The notes beneath the pieces were generated by a model. The model was not told where the DNA came from and did not search any database. It saw only the letters and a list, made by a program, of their open reading frames with translations. The translations under genes were made by a program, and so were the position numbers. Positions 1 through 6,315 of a DNA stretch of 15,499 bases are shown here, piece by piece (positions within the stretch are counted from its first letter, which is position 1; the number at the start of each line of letters is the position of its first letter). The DNA comes from an uncultured Dysosmobacter sp. (lineage in GTDB: Bacteria; Bacillota; Clostridia; Oscillospirales; Oscillospiraceae), in contig CAKTSC010000011.1 of the NCBI GenBank assembly GCA_934597465.1, positions 1-15,499 on the forward strand, given 5' to 3'.

Positions 1-1
1 T

Positions 2-190
2 TCACCGGACGAAAAGGGGCTGTACGTTAAGCTGGATAACGGCCAGGAGAAGACCTTCGACTCCTATGAAACGAACGAAGCGCTCTTTGCCGTCGTGAGA
101 TCCTTCTGTGAGGAGCAGGTCCGTCTGGGTAATCTGAAGCAGAGCGAAGCAGAGGATATCCTTCGTTCCATCCAGCCGGAAAATCCGTGA
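2..190 (+). CDS. C-terminal fragment of an unidentified protein, cut by the window start
   Basis: An open frame enters from the left edge and runs 62 codons to a TGA at 188-190. The tail is charged and mixed alpha-like (KLDNGQEKTFDSYETNEAL, then EEQVRLGNLKQSEAEDIL) and has no cysteine cluster, membrane segment or motif that I recognise. The coding call rests on the uninterrupted frame and on the strong hairpin that begins 10 bases after the stop, as expected at the end of a transcription unit. The start and most of the protein lie outside the window, so no function is offered. It is separated from the next gene by a terminator and about 200 bases of upstream region, so it is probably not in the same operon. 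Confidence 0.6.
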   Translation, partial: SPDEKGLYVKLDNGQEKTFDSYETNEALFAVVRSFCEEQVRLGNLKQSEAEDILRSIQPENP

Positions 191-200
191 TTTTCCTCTC

Positions 201-251
201 AGCCCCCGCCCCCGTGGCGGACGCCGATCCAGCGTCCGCCCCGGGGGCTTT
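201..251 (+). terminator. Two-tier hairpin terminator after the left-edge gene
   Basis: An outer stem AGCCCCCG (201-208) pairs with CGGGGGCT (242-249), and an inner stem GGCGGACGC (216-224) pairs with GCGTCCGCC (232-240) around a 7-base loop. Only three T residues (249-251) follow, so it is a strong GC hairpin with a weak T-tract. It isolates the upstream gene from the block starting at 467. Confidence 0.7.
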
Positions 252-354
252 CCGCATTCCTTACCCCCATGCAGATCCGCGTTTTACACCGGTCCGTACA
301 GCAATCACGGAAAACAGGAGAAAGCAAAACGCATGGTATCCTTTTGGTAACTAC

Positions 355-370
355 AGCACAATATTGTGCT
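355..370. promoter_or_regulatory. Perfect 16-bp palindrome, candidate operator
   Basis: AGCACAATATTGTGCT is identical to its own reverse complement and lies about 97 bases upstream of the ATG at 467, in the only non-coding gap before the MBL-like/Zn-Macro/SirTM block. Its position in the presumed promoter region suggests a dimeric repressor site. A TATCCT -10-like box at 337-342 lies just upstream, but I see no convincing -35 for it, so the promoter itself is not placed with confidence. The cognate regulator is unknown. This palindrome is not repeated upstream of the MerR gene. Confidence 0.55.
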
Positions 371-466
371 TACTTTACGAATGGCCGCTGCGGCGTTAGT
401 ATAAGGCCAGTGAGAGGAAAACGCAAGCTTTCCCGCGAAAACCATTTCCCATCAGGAGGTACTACT

Positions 467-1270
467 ATGAACAAGACTGCGGAACGCACCGTGGAGCTGG
501 ACAAGGGCCATGTGGACGTCTATACGGAAAACAGCGTCACCCTTTACGCCTATCAGACCCGGGACCTCATCGACGACGAGGTCTTCATCCTGGCGAAGAA
601 CGGCCGGGGCGTGGTGATCGAGCTGCCCTGCTTCTATGACAACATCCGGGAGCTGACGGACTTCCTTGACCGGGAGGGCATCGCCGTGGAGGGGAAGCTG
701 GTGGCCTACCACGGGGCGGGGGCGTCCTTCCTGCCGGAGGTGCCCGCCTACGGCACGGCGTCCTCCGCGGCCTACAACAGCACGGGCGGCGGCGCGGCAC
801 TGGCGGCGAACTTCCGGGCCGCCTTCGGGGAAAGCTTTGACGCCGGGATCTGCGGCGCGGATCGCATCCTGGAGGAGGGTGAGACGGAGATCGCGGGGAT
901 CCGCTTCCTGGTGAAGCCCAACGCCGAGGCCTTCGACCTGGAGATCCCGGAGATCCGCTGCGTCTACACCCACATGATGGGCCATGACTGCCACTCCATC
1001 GTGGCGGGCTGCCCCCACGCCGACGGCATGATCTCCCAGCTGAACTACTACCTGCGGCGGGGCTTTGATCTGGTGCTGACGGCCCACTACACCCCGGAGG
1101 ATCTCAAGGACGTGCAGGCCAAGATCGCCTACCTCACGGACTTGAAGGAGATCGCCCTGGAGAGCGGGAGCGCCGGGGAGATGCGGGCGAAAGTCCAGGC
1201 CCGGTACCCCCATTACAGCGGGCAGAACTACCTGGACATGACCGTGGGATCCTTCTTCCCCGGGGAGTGA
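467..1270 (+). CDS. MBL-fold-like protein, probably degenerate, first gene of the SirTM block
   Basis: The protein has 267 residues. The frame is open further upstream, but the ATG at 467 has a clear AGGAGG at 454-459 and family-like sequence begins there. The C-terminal half resembles a metallo-beta-lactamase-fold hydrolase family: a glycine-histidine segment (MMGHDCHSIV), an AHADG-like stretch, a helix-rich LTAHYTPEDLKDVQAKI region and the end NYLDMTVGSFFP. I cannot find the HxHxDH metal-binding signature in the N-terminal half, so it may be a non-catalytic or divergent member, and the family call is from memory. The next gene begins 16 bases after the stop, which implies co-transcription with the Zn-Macro and SirTM genes. 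A role in ADP-ribose or nucleotide chemistry is inferred only from the neighbours. Confidence 0.6.
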   Translation: MNKTAERTVELDKGHVDVYTENSVTLYAYQTRDLIDDEVFILAKNGRGVVIELPCFYDNIRELTDFLDREGIAVEGKLVAYHGAGASFLPEVPAYGTASSAAYNSTGGGAALAANFRAAFGESFDAGICGADRILEEGETEIAGIRFLVKPNAEAFDLEIPEIRCVYTHMMGHDCHSIVAGCPHADGMISQLNYYLRRGFDLVLTAHYTPEDLKDVQAKIAYLTDLKEIALESGSAGEMRAKVQARYPHYSGQNYLDMTVGSFFPGE

Positions 1271-1286
1271 CGAAAGGAGCGCACGT

Positions 1287-2066
1287 ATGACACAGGCGGA
1301 GCGGCGGCTGTTTCTGATCCGGTCGCTGAAGGGGGAGCGGGAGGAATACCGGGCGCTCCCCATCCCCCGGGACGAGGCGGGCCAGCGGAGGCTGCTGCGC
1401 TCCCTGATGAACGTCCGGGCCCCCGGGGCCATCGACGGCGGCTTCCTCCGGGTGCAGGACGAGTACCTGCGGCAGGAGCTGGCGGAGGACGGCATCACCG
1501 ACGCGGAGGAACTGGAGCCCATCCGGGACGGTCTCTGCCTCTGGCAGGGGGACATCACCCGGCTGCGGTGCGGGGCCATCGTGAATGCCGCCAACAGCGG
1601 CATGACCGGCTGCTACATCCCCTGCCATGCCTGAATCGACAACTGCATCCACACCTACGCCGGGGTGCAGCTCCGGCAGGACTGCGCCGCGATCATGGCG
1701 GCCCAGGGCCGCGCCGAGCCCCCGGGGCGGGCCAGGATCACGAAGGCCTATAACCTCCCCTGCCGCTATGTGCTGCACACCGTGGGGCCCATGGTGGAAG
1801 GGGCGGTGACGCCGGAGCAGGAGCGGCTGCTGGCCGCCTGCTACCGCTCCTGCCTGGCGCTGGCGGAGGAGCACAGCGTGGGAAGTCTCGCCTTCTGCTG
1901 CATCTCCACCGGGGTCTTCCGCTTTCCCAACGAGCGGGCGGCGGAAATCACCGTGGAGACGGTGGAGCGGTACCGGCGGGAAACCGACAGTCAGATGAGG
2001 GTGATCTTCAATGTTTTCAAGGATACGGACAGGGAAATCTATGAGCGGCTGCTCCGGGCAGATTGA
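1287..2066 (+). CDS. Zinc-dependent macrodomain ADP-ribosyl hydrolase with in-frame UGA at a zinc-ligand position (candidate selenoprotein)
   Basis: The ATG at 1287 follows AAAGGAG (1273-1279). The frame gives 259 residues if TGA at 1632-1634 is read through. An N-terminal helical region (about 1-90) precedes the macrodomain: VNAANS (99-104), then GCYIPCHA-TGA-IDNCIH (108-122). Zn-Macro enzymes carry a Cys-x4-His-x-Cys zinc site there. Here Cys109 and His114 are present and codon 116, the second Cys, is TGA. Downstream, ITKAYNLPCRYVLHTVGP and CISTGVFRFP are normal macrodomain segments in the same frame. Known relatives reverse SirTM-made mono-ADP-ribosylation, and SirTM overlaps the 3' end of this gene. 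Alternatives are selenocysteine insertion, nonsense mutation (one base from TGC or TGT) or sequencing error. If UGA terminates, the 115-residue product lacks the third zinc ligand and most of the fold. Confidence 0.85.
1632..1670 (+). other. In-frame TGA and downstream hairpin, candidate bacterial SECIS
   Basis: TGA occupies 1632-1634. CTGCATCC (1643-1650) can pair over 8 bp, including one T-G wobble, with GGGTGCAG (1663-1670), leaving a 12-base loop. The loop starts 16 bases after the TGA, at the near edge of the distance usual for bacterial SECIS elements. Against it, the first two loop bases are A and C, whereas typical elements have a G near the loop start. Since the hairpin also codes for conserved residues, part of the complementarity could be accidental. 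Confidence 0.4.
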
Positions 2067-2928
2067 GCGCCTGCGCCGGGCCCTGCGGGAAGCGGAGGCC
2101 GTGGCCGTCGGCGCGGGGGCGGGGCTCTCCGCCGCGGCGGGCTTTGCCTATTCCGGGGAGCGGTTTTGGCGGTACTTTGGGGACTTCGGGGAGAGGTACA
2201 GCATCCGGGACATGTATTCCGGCGGATTTTACCCCTTCCCTTCCCGGGAGGAATTCTGGGCGTACTGGAGCCGCTATCTCTACCTGAACCGCTATCAGGA
2301 CGCACCGGTGCCGGTATATGAGGAGCTGCGGGAATTGCTGGCGGGAAAGGACTACTTCGTTCTCACCACCAATGTGGATCACTGCTTCCAGAAGGCAGGG
2401 TTTGACCGGAAGCGGCTCTTCTACACCCAGGGGGACTACGGCCTTTTCCAGTGCAGCGGGCCCTGCCGCCAGGAGACCTTCGGCAACGAGGAAGCCGTCC
2501 GGGAGATGGTACTCTCCCAGGGCTTCCGCCTGGGGAAGGCCGGAGAGCTGCTGGCGCCGGAGAGCGGTTCCCCCGCCATGGCGGTGCCGACGGAGCTGCT
2601 GCCGGTCTGCCCCTACTGCGGCAGGCCGCTGATCCCGAACCTCCGCTGCGATGGGAGCTTCGTGGAGGACGAGGGCTGGCACCGGGCGGCGGAGCGCTAC
2701 ACGGCGTTCCTCCGGAGCCGGGCGGGGCAGCGGATCCTCTTCTGGGAACTGGGGGTGGGGTACAACACCCCGGGGATCATCAAGTACCCCTTCCAGCGGA
2801 TGACCGCCCAAAACCCCAAAGCCGTCTACGCCTGCGTCAACCTGGACGGAGCCGCCGGGAAGGAGCCGGAGGCCCAGTCCATCCTGCTGGACGCGGATAT
2901 CCGCGCCGTGCTGCAGGCGCTGCGGTAG
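2041..2928 (+). CDS. M-class sirtuin (SirTM), protein ADP-ribosyltransferase-type
   Basis: The protein has 295 residues. The ATG at 2041, preceded by AGGGA, puts the Rossmann motif at the usual distance; an in-frame ATG at 2011 is less likely. Visible are the NAD-binding GAGAGLSAAAG (24-34), TTNVDH (109-114), TQGDYG (129-134) and two cysteine pairs, C138/C142 and CPYC (190-193), forming the structural zinc site. Canonical sirtuins carry a catalytic His after the TTN-D block, but here it is Gln130. Together with Asn111 and Asp113 this matches the residues known for streptococcal SirTM, which transfers ADP-ribose rather than deacetylating. Those relatives modify a lipoylated GcvH-like carrier, which is absent here, so the substrate is unknown. 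The start lies 26 bases inside the Zn-Macro gene, so writer and eraser are translationally linked. Confidence 0.88.
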   Translation: MSGCSGQIERLRRALREAEAVAVGAGAGLSAAAGFAYSGERFWRYFGDFGERYSIRDMYSGGFYPFPSREEFWAYWSRYLYLNRYQDAPVPVYEELRELLAGKDYFVLTTNVDHCFQKAGFDRKRLFYTQGDYGLFQCSGPCRQETFGNEEAVREMVLSQGFRLGKAGELLAPESGSPAMAVPTELLPVCPYCGRPLIPNLRCDGSFVEDEGWHRAAERYTAFLRSRAGQRILFWELGVGYNTPGIIKYPFQRMTAQNPKAVYACVNLDGAAGKEPEAQSILLDADIRAVLQALR

Positions 2929-2986
2929 GAAAACGGACGCTTCCCGTCCCGAGGCCGGTACACCGGCCCGGAGCAGGAAGCGTCCG
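2929..2986 (-). terminator. Hairpin terminator between convergent SirTM and MerR genes
   Basis: CGGACGCTTCC (2934-2944) pairs perfectly with GGAAGCGTCCG (2976-2986), and a second stem GGCCGG/CCGGCC lies inside. Read on the minus strand the hairpin is followed by TTTTCC (complement of 2929-2933), so it best terminates the MerR gene. It probably also slows transcription from SirTM, although no T-tract follows on the plus strand. Confidence 0.7.
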
Positions 2987-3021
2987 CATGCCGTCAGGCG
3001 TCTTGGGCGGGCGCGACGGGA

Positions 3022-3735
3022 TCACTTCCCGCAGTAGACCCGAATGGCGCGGGCCGCGAACTCCGCCGTCCCATCGCCGCCGGAGCGGTCAATGCTCCGG
3101 CGGAAGCGCTCGTCGGCCACGTACAGCTCCCCCAGGCCCGCCAGGATCTCCGGGGTGCAGGTGTAGAAGCGGTCGGTGATGAACTGCTGGAGCTCCCGGA
3201 CGGCGGCCTGGGCCTCCGGCGCGTCGGGGGGCAGGGCCTTCCGCTTCCCCAGGGCGGCGAACCGCGCCAGGAGCCCCGCAAGGTCATCCGGAGCGGTGCT
3301 GCCGCGCGCCGCAAACTCCTGATAGGCGGCGGTGCCGCCCCACTTCTCCCTGACCTCGGCGGCCAGGCGCGTCTGCTGGGTCTTATCAAAGGCGTCAAAT
3401 CTCATGGGTGTCACTCCTGTCTCTAAGGTTTCCCGGGCGAGGGCGATGAGCTTTTCCAGCTGCCGGCGCCGCAGCTCCAGGAGACGGATCTGGTCTTCCA
3501 GCGCGGCCAGCCGGTCGAAGCCGGGATCGTCCAGCATCCGCCGGATCTCTCTCAGCGGGAACTCCAGCTCCCGGAAGAGCAGGATGGTCTGCAGCCGTGC
3601 CAGGGCCGCATCGTCATAGAGCCGGTAGCCAGCCGGGGTGAGCTTCGTGGGCGGCAGCAGGCCGATGGCGTCGTAGTGGTGCAGCGTCCGGACGCTGACC
3701 CCCGCCAGCTTGCTGACTTCGCGGATGGTTCTCAT
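3022..3735 (-). CDS. MerR-family regulator with TipAS-type ligand domain
   Basis: The protein has 237 residues, with an ATG at 3735 and GAGGAGGG just upstream. Residues 1-70 form the MerR winged helix (REVSKLAGVSVRTLHHYDAIGLLPP, then AGYRLYDDAALARLQ). Residues about 75-110 form the dimerisation helix, rich in Leu, Glu and Arg. The remainder (about 120-237) is a helical TipAS-like domain ending ARAIRVYCGK. TipAL-type proteins bind small hydrophobic ligands and activate promoters with overlong spacers. This gene's own promoter has a 19-bp spacer, suggesting autoregulation. It lies between the two ADP-ribose blocks and is divergent from the macrodomain gene at 4005, so it may control that unit too. 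The ligand is unknown. Confidence 0.88.
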   Translation of the reverse strand: MRTIREVSKLAGVSVRTLHHYDAIGLLPPTKLTPAGYRLYDDAALARLQTILLFRELEFPLREIRRMLDDPGFDRLAALEDQIRLLELRRRQLEKLIALARETLETGVTPMRFDAFDKTQQTRLAAEVREKWGGTAAYQEFAARGSTAPDDLAGLLARFAALGKRKALPPDAPEAQAAVRELQQFITDRFYTCTPEILAGLGELYVADERFRRSIDRSGGDGTAEFAARAIRVYCGK

Positions 3736-3761
3736 GGGGTATCCCTCCTCCCGATAGACTG

Positions 3762-3792
3762 AGTGTAAACTATGACGCAGCGGGAATGTCAA
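3762..3792 (-). promoter_or_regulatory. MerR-type promoter with 19-bp spacer
   Basis: On the minus strand TTGACA (complement of 3787-3792) and TACACT (complement of 3762-3767) are separated by 19 bases. That spacing is the hallmark of promoters twisted open by MerR-family activators. It lies 27 bases upstream of the MerR start codon. A clear dyad in the spacer was not found. Confidence 0.6.
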
Positions 3793-3847
3793 GGGAAACT
3801 TTCGGTTCCCGAAAACTTTCCCAGGGCCGACGCGGAAGGTGCGCTGC

Positions 3848-3876
3848 TTGCTTTTTCCCTCCGGATATGCTATCGT
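3848..3876 (+). promoter_or_regulatory. Candidate promoter of the macrodomain/HD unit
   Basis: TTGCTT (3848-3853) and TATCGT (3871-3876) are spaced 17 bases apart, pointing toward the gene at 4005. The match to consensus is moderate. The leader would be about 120 bases long. Bases 3859-3879 resemble a stretch upstream of the VWA gene (5622-5642). Confidence 0.4.
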
Positions 3877-4004
3877 GAGATACAACGCCGTCAGGGGCCG
3901 CGCGCCCCGGCGGCATGGCCGCAGCGGCCGCGGGCCCTGCCGGGAGGCGGGGCTTTTTCCGCCCCCGGAACGGGCGGGAAACACGGACACGGGAGGGTGA
4001 TCGC

Positions 4005-5045
4005 ATGCCCCTTAGGATCGTTCGCAACGACATCACGAAGATGAACGTGGATGCCATCGTCAACGCGGCCAAGGCATCCCTGCTGGGCGGCGGCGGGGTG
4101 GATGGGTGCATCCACCGGGCGGCGGGGCCGGAGCTGCTGGCGGAGTGCCGGACGCTGGGCGGCTGCCAGACCGGCGAGGCCAGGATCACCAAAGCGTACC
4201 GCCTGCCCTGCCGGTATGTGATCCACACCGTGGGCCCCGTGTGGAACGGCGGCGGCTTTGGGGAGGAGGCGCTGCTGGCCTCCTGCTACCGAACAAGCCT
4301 TGCGCTGGCGAAGGAGCACGGCTGCGAGACCGTGGCCTTCCCGCTGATCTCCTCCGGCAGCTTCGGCTATCCCAAGGATCGGGCGCTGCGGACGGCGGTG
4401 AACAGCATCGGCGAATTTCTGCGGGAGAACGACATGACGGTGTACCTGGTCATCTTCGACCGCAAGGCCTATCAGATCGGCGGGGCGCTGTTCACGGACA
4501 TCGCCGCCTACATCGACGACCATTATGTAGAGGAGCACACAGATCTCCGGCGGGAGAGCCTGCGCTGGATGAGCCCCAGCCTCCGCCCGCCCATCCCCCG
4601 CAGGGGCAAGGCGGCGGAGACCCTGGCCGCGCCCGTGGCGGAGGACGGGGCGAAGGCGCTTTCCGTCAGTCCGGCCGGCGGGCTGGACGAGCTGCTGGCC
4701 CATCTGGACGCCGGGTTTTCGGAGACCCTGCTGCGGCTCATCGACCGCAGCGGGAGGAAGGATTCCGAGATCTACAAGCGGGCCAACGTAGACCGCAAGC
4801 TCTTCTCCAAGATCCGCGGCAACCCGGGCTACAAGCCCTCCAAGGCCACGGCCTTGGCCTTCGCCATCGCGCTGGAGCTGGATCTGGAGGAGACGAAGGA
4901 TCTCATCGCCCGGGCGGGCTACGCGCTGAGCGCCAGCAGCAAGTTCGATGTGATCATCGAGTACTTCATCGCGCGGGGGAAGTACGACATCTTTGAGATC
5001 AACGAGGCGCTGTTCGCCTTTGACCAGAGCCTGCTGGGGGCGTGA
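4005..5045 (+). CDS. MacroD-type macrodomain protein with long C-terminal extension
   Basis: The protein has 346 residues. The ATG at 4005 has GGGAGGG at 3991-3997. Residues 1-170 form a macrodomain: [16 protein letters not shown], the glycine loop [34 protein letters not shown] and the phosphate loop ISSGSFGYP. Such domains hydrolyse ADP-ribose from acidic side chains or O-acetyl-ADP-ribose, or bind ADP-ribose. Residues about 175-230 are a low-complexity Pro/Arg/Ala linker. Residues about 230-346 form a helical domain ([18 protein letters not shown], then [19 protein letters not shown] and [18 protein letters not shown]) reminiscent of a helix-turn-helix or DNA/RNA-binding bundle. Proteins with this architecture occur in clostridia, but the tail's function is not known to me. 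The HD gene follows after 22 bases. Confidence 0.85.
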   Translation: MPLRIVRNDITKMNVDAIVNAAKASLLGGGGVDGCIHRAAGPELLAECRTLGGCQTGEARITKAYRLPCRYVIHTVGPVWNGGGFGEEALLASCYRTSLALAKEHGCETVAFPLISSGSFGYPKDRALRTAVNSIGEFLRENDMTVYLVIFDRKAYQIGGALFTDIAAYIDDHYVEEHTDLRRESLRWMSPSLRPPIPRRGKAAETLAAPVAEDGAKALSVSPAGGLDELLAHLDAGFSETLLRLIDRSGRKDSEIYKRANVDRKLFSKIRGNPGYKPSKATALAFAIALELDLEETKDLIARAGYALSASSKFDVIIEYFIARGKYDIFEINEALFAFDQSLLGA

Positions 5046-5067
5046 GCGCGGACGGAAAGGAGCGGTC

Positions 5068-5499
5068 ATGTACTACTCTGAACTGGTGCGGAAAGCGTGT
5101 CTCATCCTCTATGACGCCCACCGGGACGATGTGGATAAAGGGGGCTACCCCTATGTGTTCCACCCCTTCTATCTGGCCACCCAGATGGAGGACGAGGACG
5201 CCGTCTGCACGGCCCTGCTCCACGACGTGGTGGAGGATCACGGCGACCGCTACCCCTTGGAGCGCCTGGCCCAGGAGGGCTTCCCGGAGGCCGTTCTCCG
5301 TGCCCTCCGGCTGCTGACCCACCAAGACGGCGTTCCCTATATGGATTATGTCCGGGCGCTGGCGGAAGACCCCATCGCCCGAAGGGTCAAGCTGGCAGAC
5401 CTCCGGCACAACACGGACGCCCGGCGGCTGGGCGGCGTGCCGCCCCGGAAGGACGCGCTGTACCGCCAGGCGATCCGCTGTCTGGAGGAGCAGGGGTAA
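5068..5499 (+). CDS. Small HD-domain protein, (p)ppGpp-hydrolase-like
   Basis: The protein has 143 residues, with an ATG at 5068 and AAAGGAG at 5056-5062. The HD metal residues are in the expected order: His32 (VFHPFYLA), His52-Asp53 (LLHDVVED) with the following Glu-Asp, and a late Asp in KLADLRHNTD. That last segment closely resembles the KLADRLHN motif of RelA/SpoT hydrolase domains. No synthetase, TGS or ACT domain is present, so this is the stand-alone hydrolase size class (Mesh1-like or SAH). Substrate by homology is (p)ppGpp or a related nucleotide (NADPH for Mesh1). It is 22 bases behind the macrodomain gene and directly before a strong terminator, so the two form one transcript. Linkage to ADP-ribose genes raises the possibility of a different nucleotide substrate. 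Confidence 0.8.
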   Translation: MYYSELVRKACLILYDAHRDDVDKGGYPYVFHPFYLATQMEDEDAVCTALLHDVVEDHGDRYPLERLAQEGFPEAVLRALRLLTHQDGVPYMDYVRALAEDPIARRVKLADLRHNTDARRLGGVPPRKDALYRQAIRCLEEQG

Positions 5500-5500
5500 A

Positions 5501-5543
5501 GCGAACGCAAGCACCCGCCGGAAGGCAGGCGCTTGCGTTCTTC
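5501..5543 (+). terminator. Terminator after the HD gene
   Basis: GAACGCAAGC (5503-5512) pairs perfectly with GCTTGCGTTC (5531-5540) around an 18-base GC-rich loop, and TTCCTCC follows. It ends the macrodomain/HD unit, so the VWA/ARH pair needs its own promoter. Confidence 0.75.
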
Positions 5544-5621
5544 CTCCGGGCTTTCGGAGCCTCCGGTGAACGGAAGGATGGAGGGCGCGGGAATTGTCGC
5601 CTGGCAGGCGACCAAAGTCTC

Positions 5622-5642
5622 CTTCGGATGCGCTATCCTTAG
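5622..5642 (+). promoter_or_regulatory. Candidate promoter element upstream of the VWA/ARH pair
   Basis: This segment contains TATCCT (5634-5639), about 33 bases before the VWA start codon, and matches the segment at 3859-3879 at 16 of 21 positions by eye. No good -35 is seen at 17 bases, so it may be an activator-dependent promoter or a shared regulatory site. Confidence 0.3.
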
Positions 5643-5672
5643 TGCGTAATCAAACGAAGGAGGGTTTCCCTT

Positions 5673-6311
5673 ATGACAACGGAACTGGTTTTCATTCTGG
5701 ATCGCAGCGGCTCCATGGCGGGGCTGGAGAAGGACACCATCGGCGGCTTCAACTCCATGATCGCAAAGCAGAAGCGGAAGCCGGGGGAGGCGCTGGTCTC
5801 CACCGTGCTCTTTGACAACGAGAGCGTGGTCATCCACGACCGCCTGCCCCTGGGGAAGGTGCCGCCCATGACGGAGCGGGAGTACTTCACCCGGGGCTGC
5901 ACGGCCCTGCTGGACGCGGTGGGCGGAGCCATCCACCACATTGGGAACATCCACAAGTACGCCCGCCGGGAGGATGTGCCGGAGCGGACGCTGTTCGTCA
6001 TCACCACCGACGGCTGTGAAAACGCCAGCCGCCGCTACGACTATGAGACAGTGCGGCGTATGATCCGGCACGAGCAGGAGAAGTACGGCTGGGAGTTCCT
6101 CTTCCTGGGGGCCAACATCGACGCGGCGAGGGAAGCGGCCCGCTTCGGCATCGGCGCCGACCGGGCGGTGGACTACAAATGCGACGCGGCGGGCACGGCG
6201 CTGAACTACGAGGTCATCGGCGAGGCCGTAGGCAGTATCCGGGCGGCGCAGACGCTCAGCGCCAGCTGGAAGCAGCGCATCGACGCGGATGTGAAGAAGA
6301 GGGGGAGATGA
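5673..6311 (+). CDS. VWA-domain (von Willebrand factor A) protein
   Basis: The protein has 212 residues, with an ATG at 5673 and GGAGGG eight bases upstream. The whole protein is one soluble VWA domain with an intact MIDAS metal site: LDRSGSMAG near the N-terminus (the D-x-S-x-S motif), the Thr in GCTALLDAVGGA and the Asp in VITTDGCEN. There is no signal peptide or membrane segment, so it acts in the cytoplasm. VWA proteins of this stand-alone type often work as adaptors or partners of enzymes rather than as enzymes. The ARH gene begins four bases after the stop, so the pair is tightly co-translated. A complex between the two, or with ADP-ribosylated targets, is inference. Confidence 0.85.
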   Translation: MTTELVFILDRSGSMAGLEKDTIGGFNSMIAKQKRKPGEALVSTVLFDNESVVIHDRLPLGKVPPMTEREYFTRGCTALLDAVGGAIHHIGNIHKYARREDVPERTLFVITTDGCENASRRYDYETVRRMIRHEQEKYGWEFLFLGANIDAAREAARFGIGADRAVDYKCDAAGTALNYEVIGEAVGSIRAAQTLSASWKQRIDADVKKRGR

Positions 6312-6315
6312 GGGG

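Noticed and set aside
1627..1809. Short + strand frames beginning at the TGA region of the Zn-Macro gene as separate genes
   Set aside because: They are in other frames and show no family similarity, whereas the gene's own frame continues with macrodomain sequence. Restart at GTG 1665 has no ribosome site and would lack the NAAN motif.
452..1874. Two long minus-strand frames opposite the MBL-like and Zn-Macro genes
   Set aside because: Composition is Arg/Pro/Gly/His-biased as expected of the antisense of GC-rich genes, and both overlap strongly supported + strand genes.
3891..5069. Long minus-strand open frame (392 codons) opposite the macrodomain gene
   Set aside because: It is a shadow of high-GC coding DNA: the + strand carries clear macrodomain motifs, and the reverse frame gives low-complexity Arg/Gly/Gln-rich sequence without a ribosome site.
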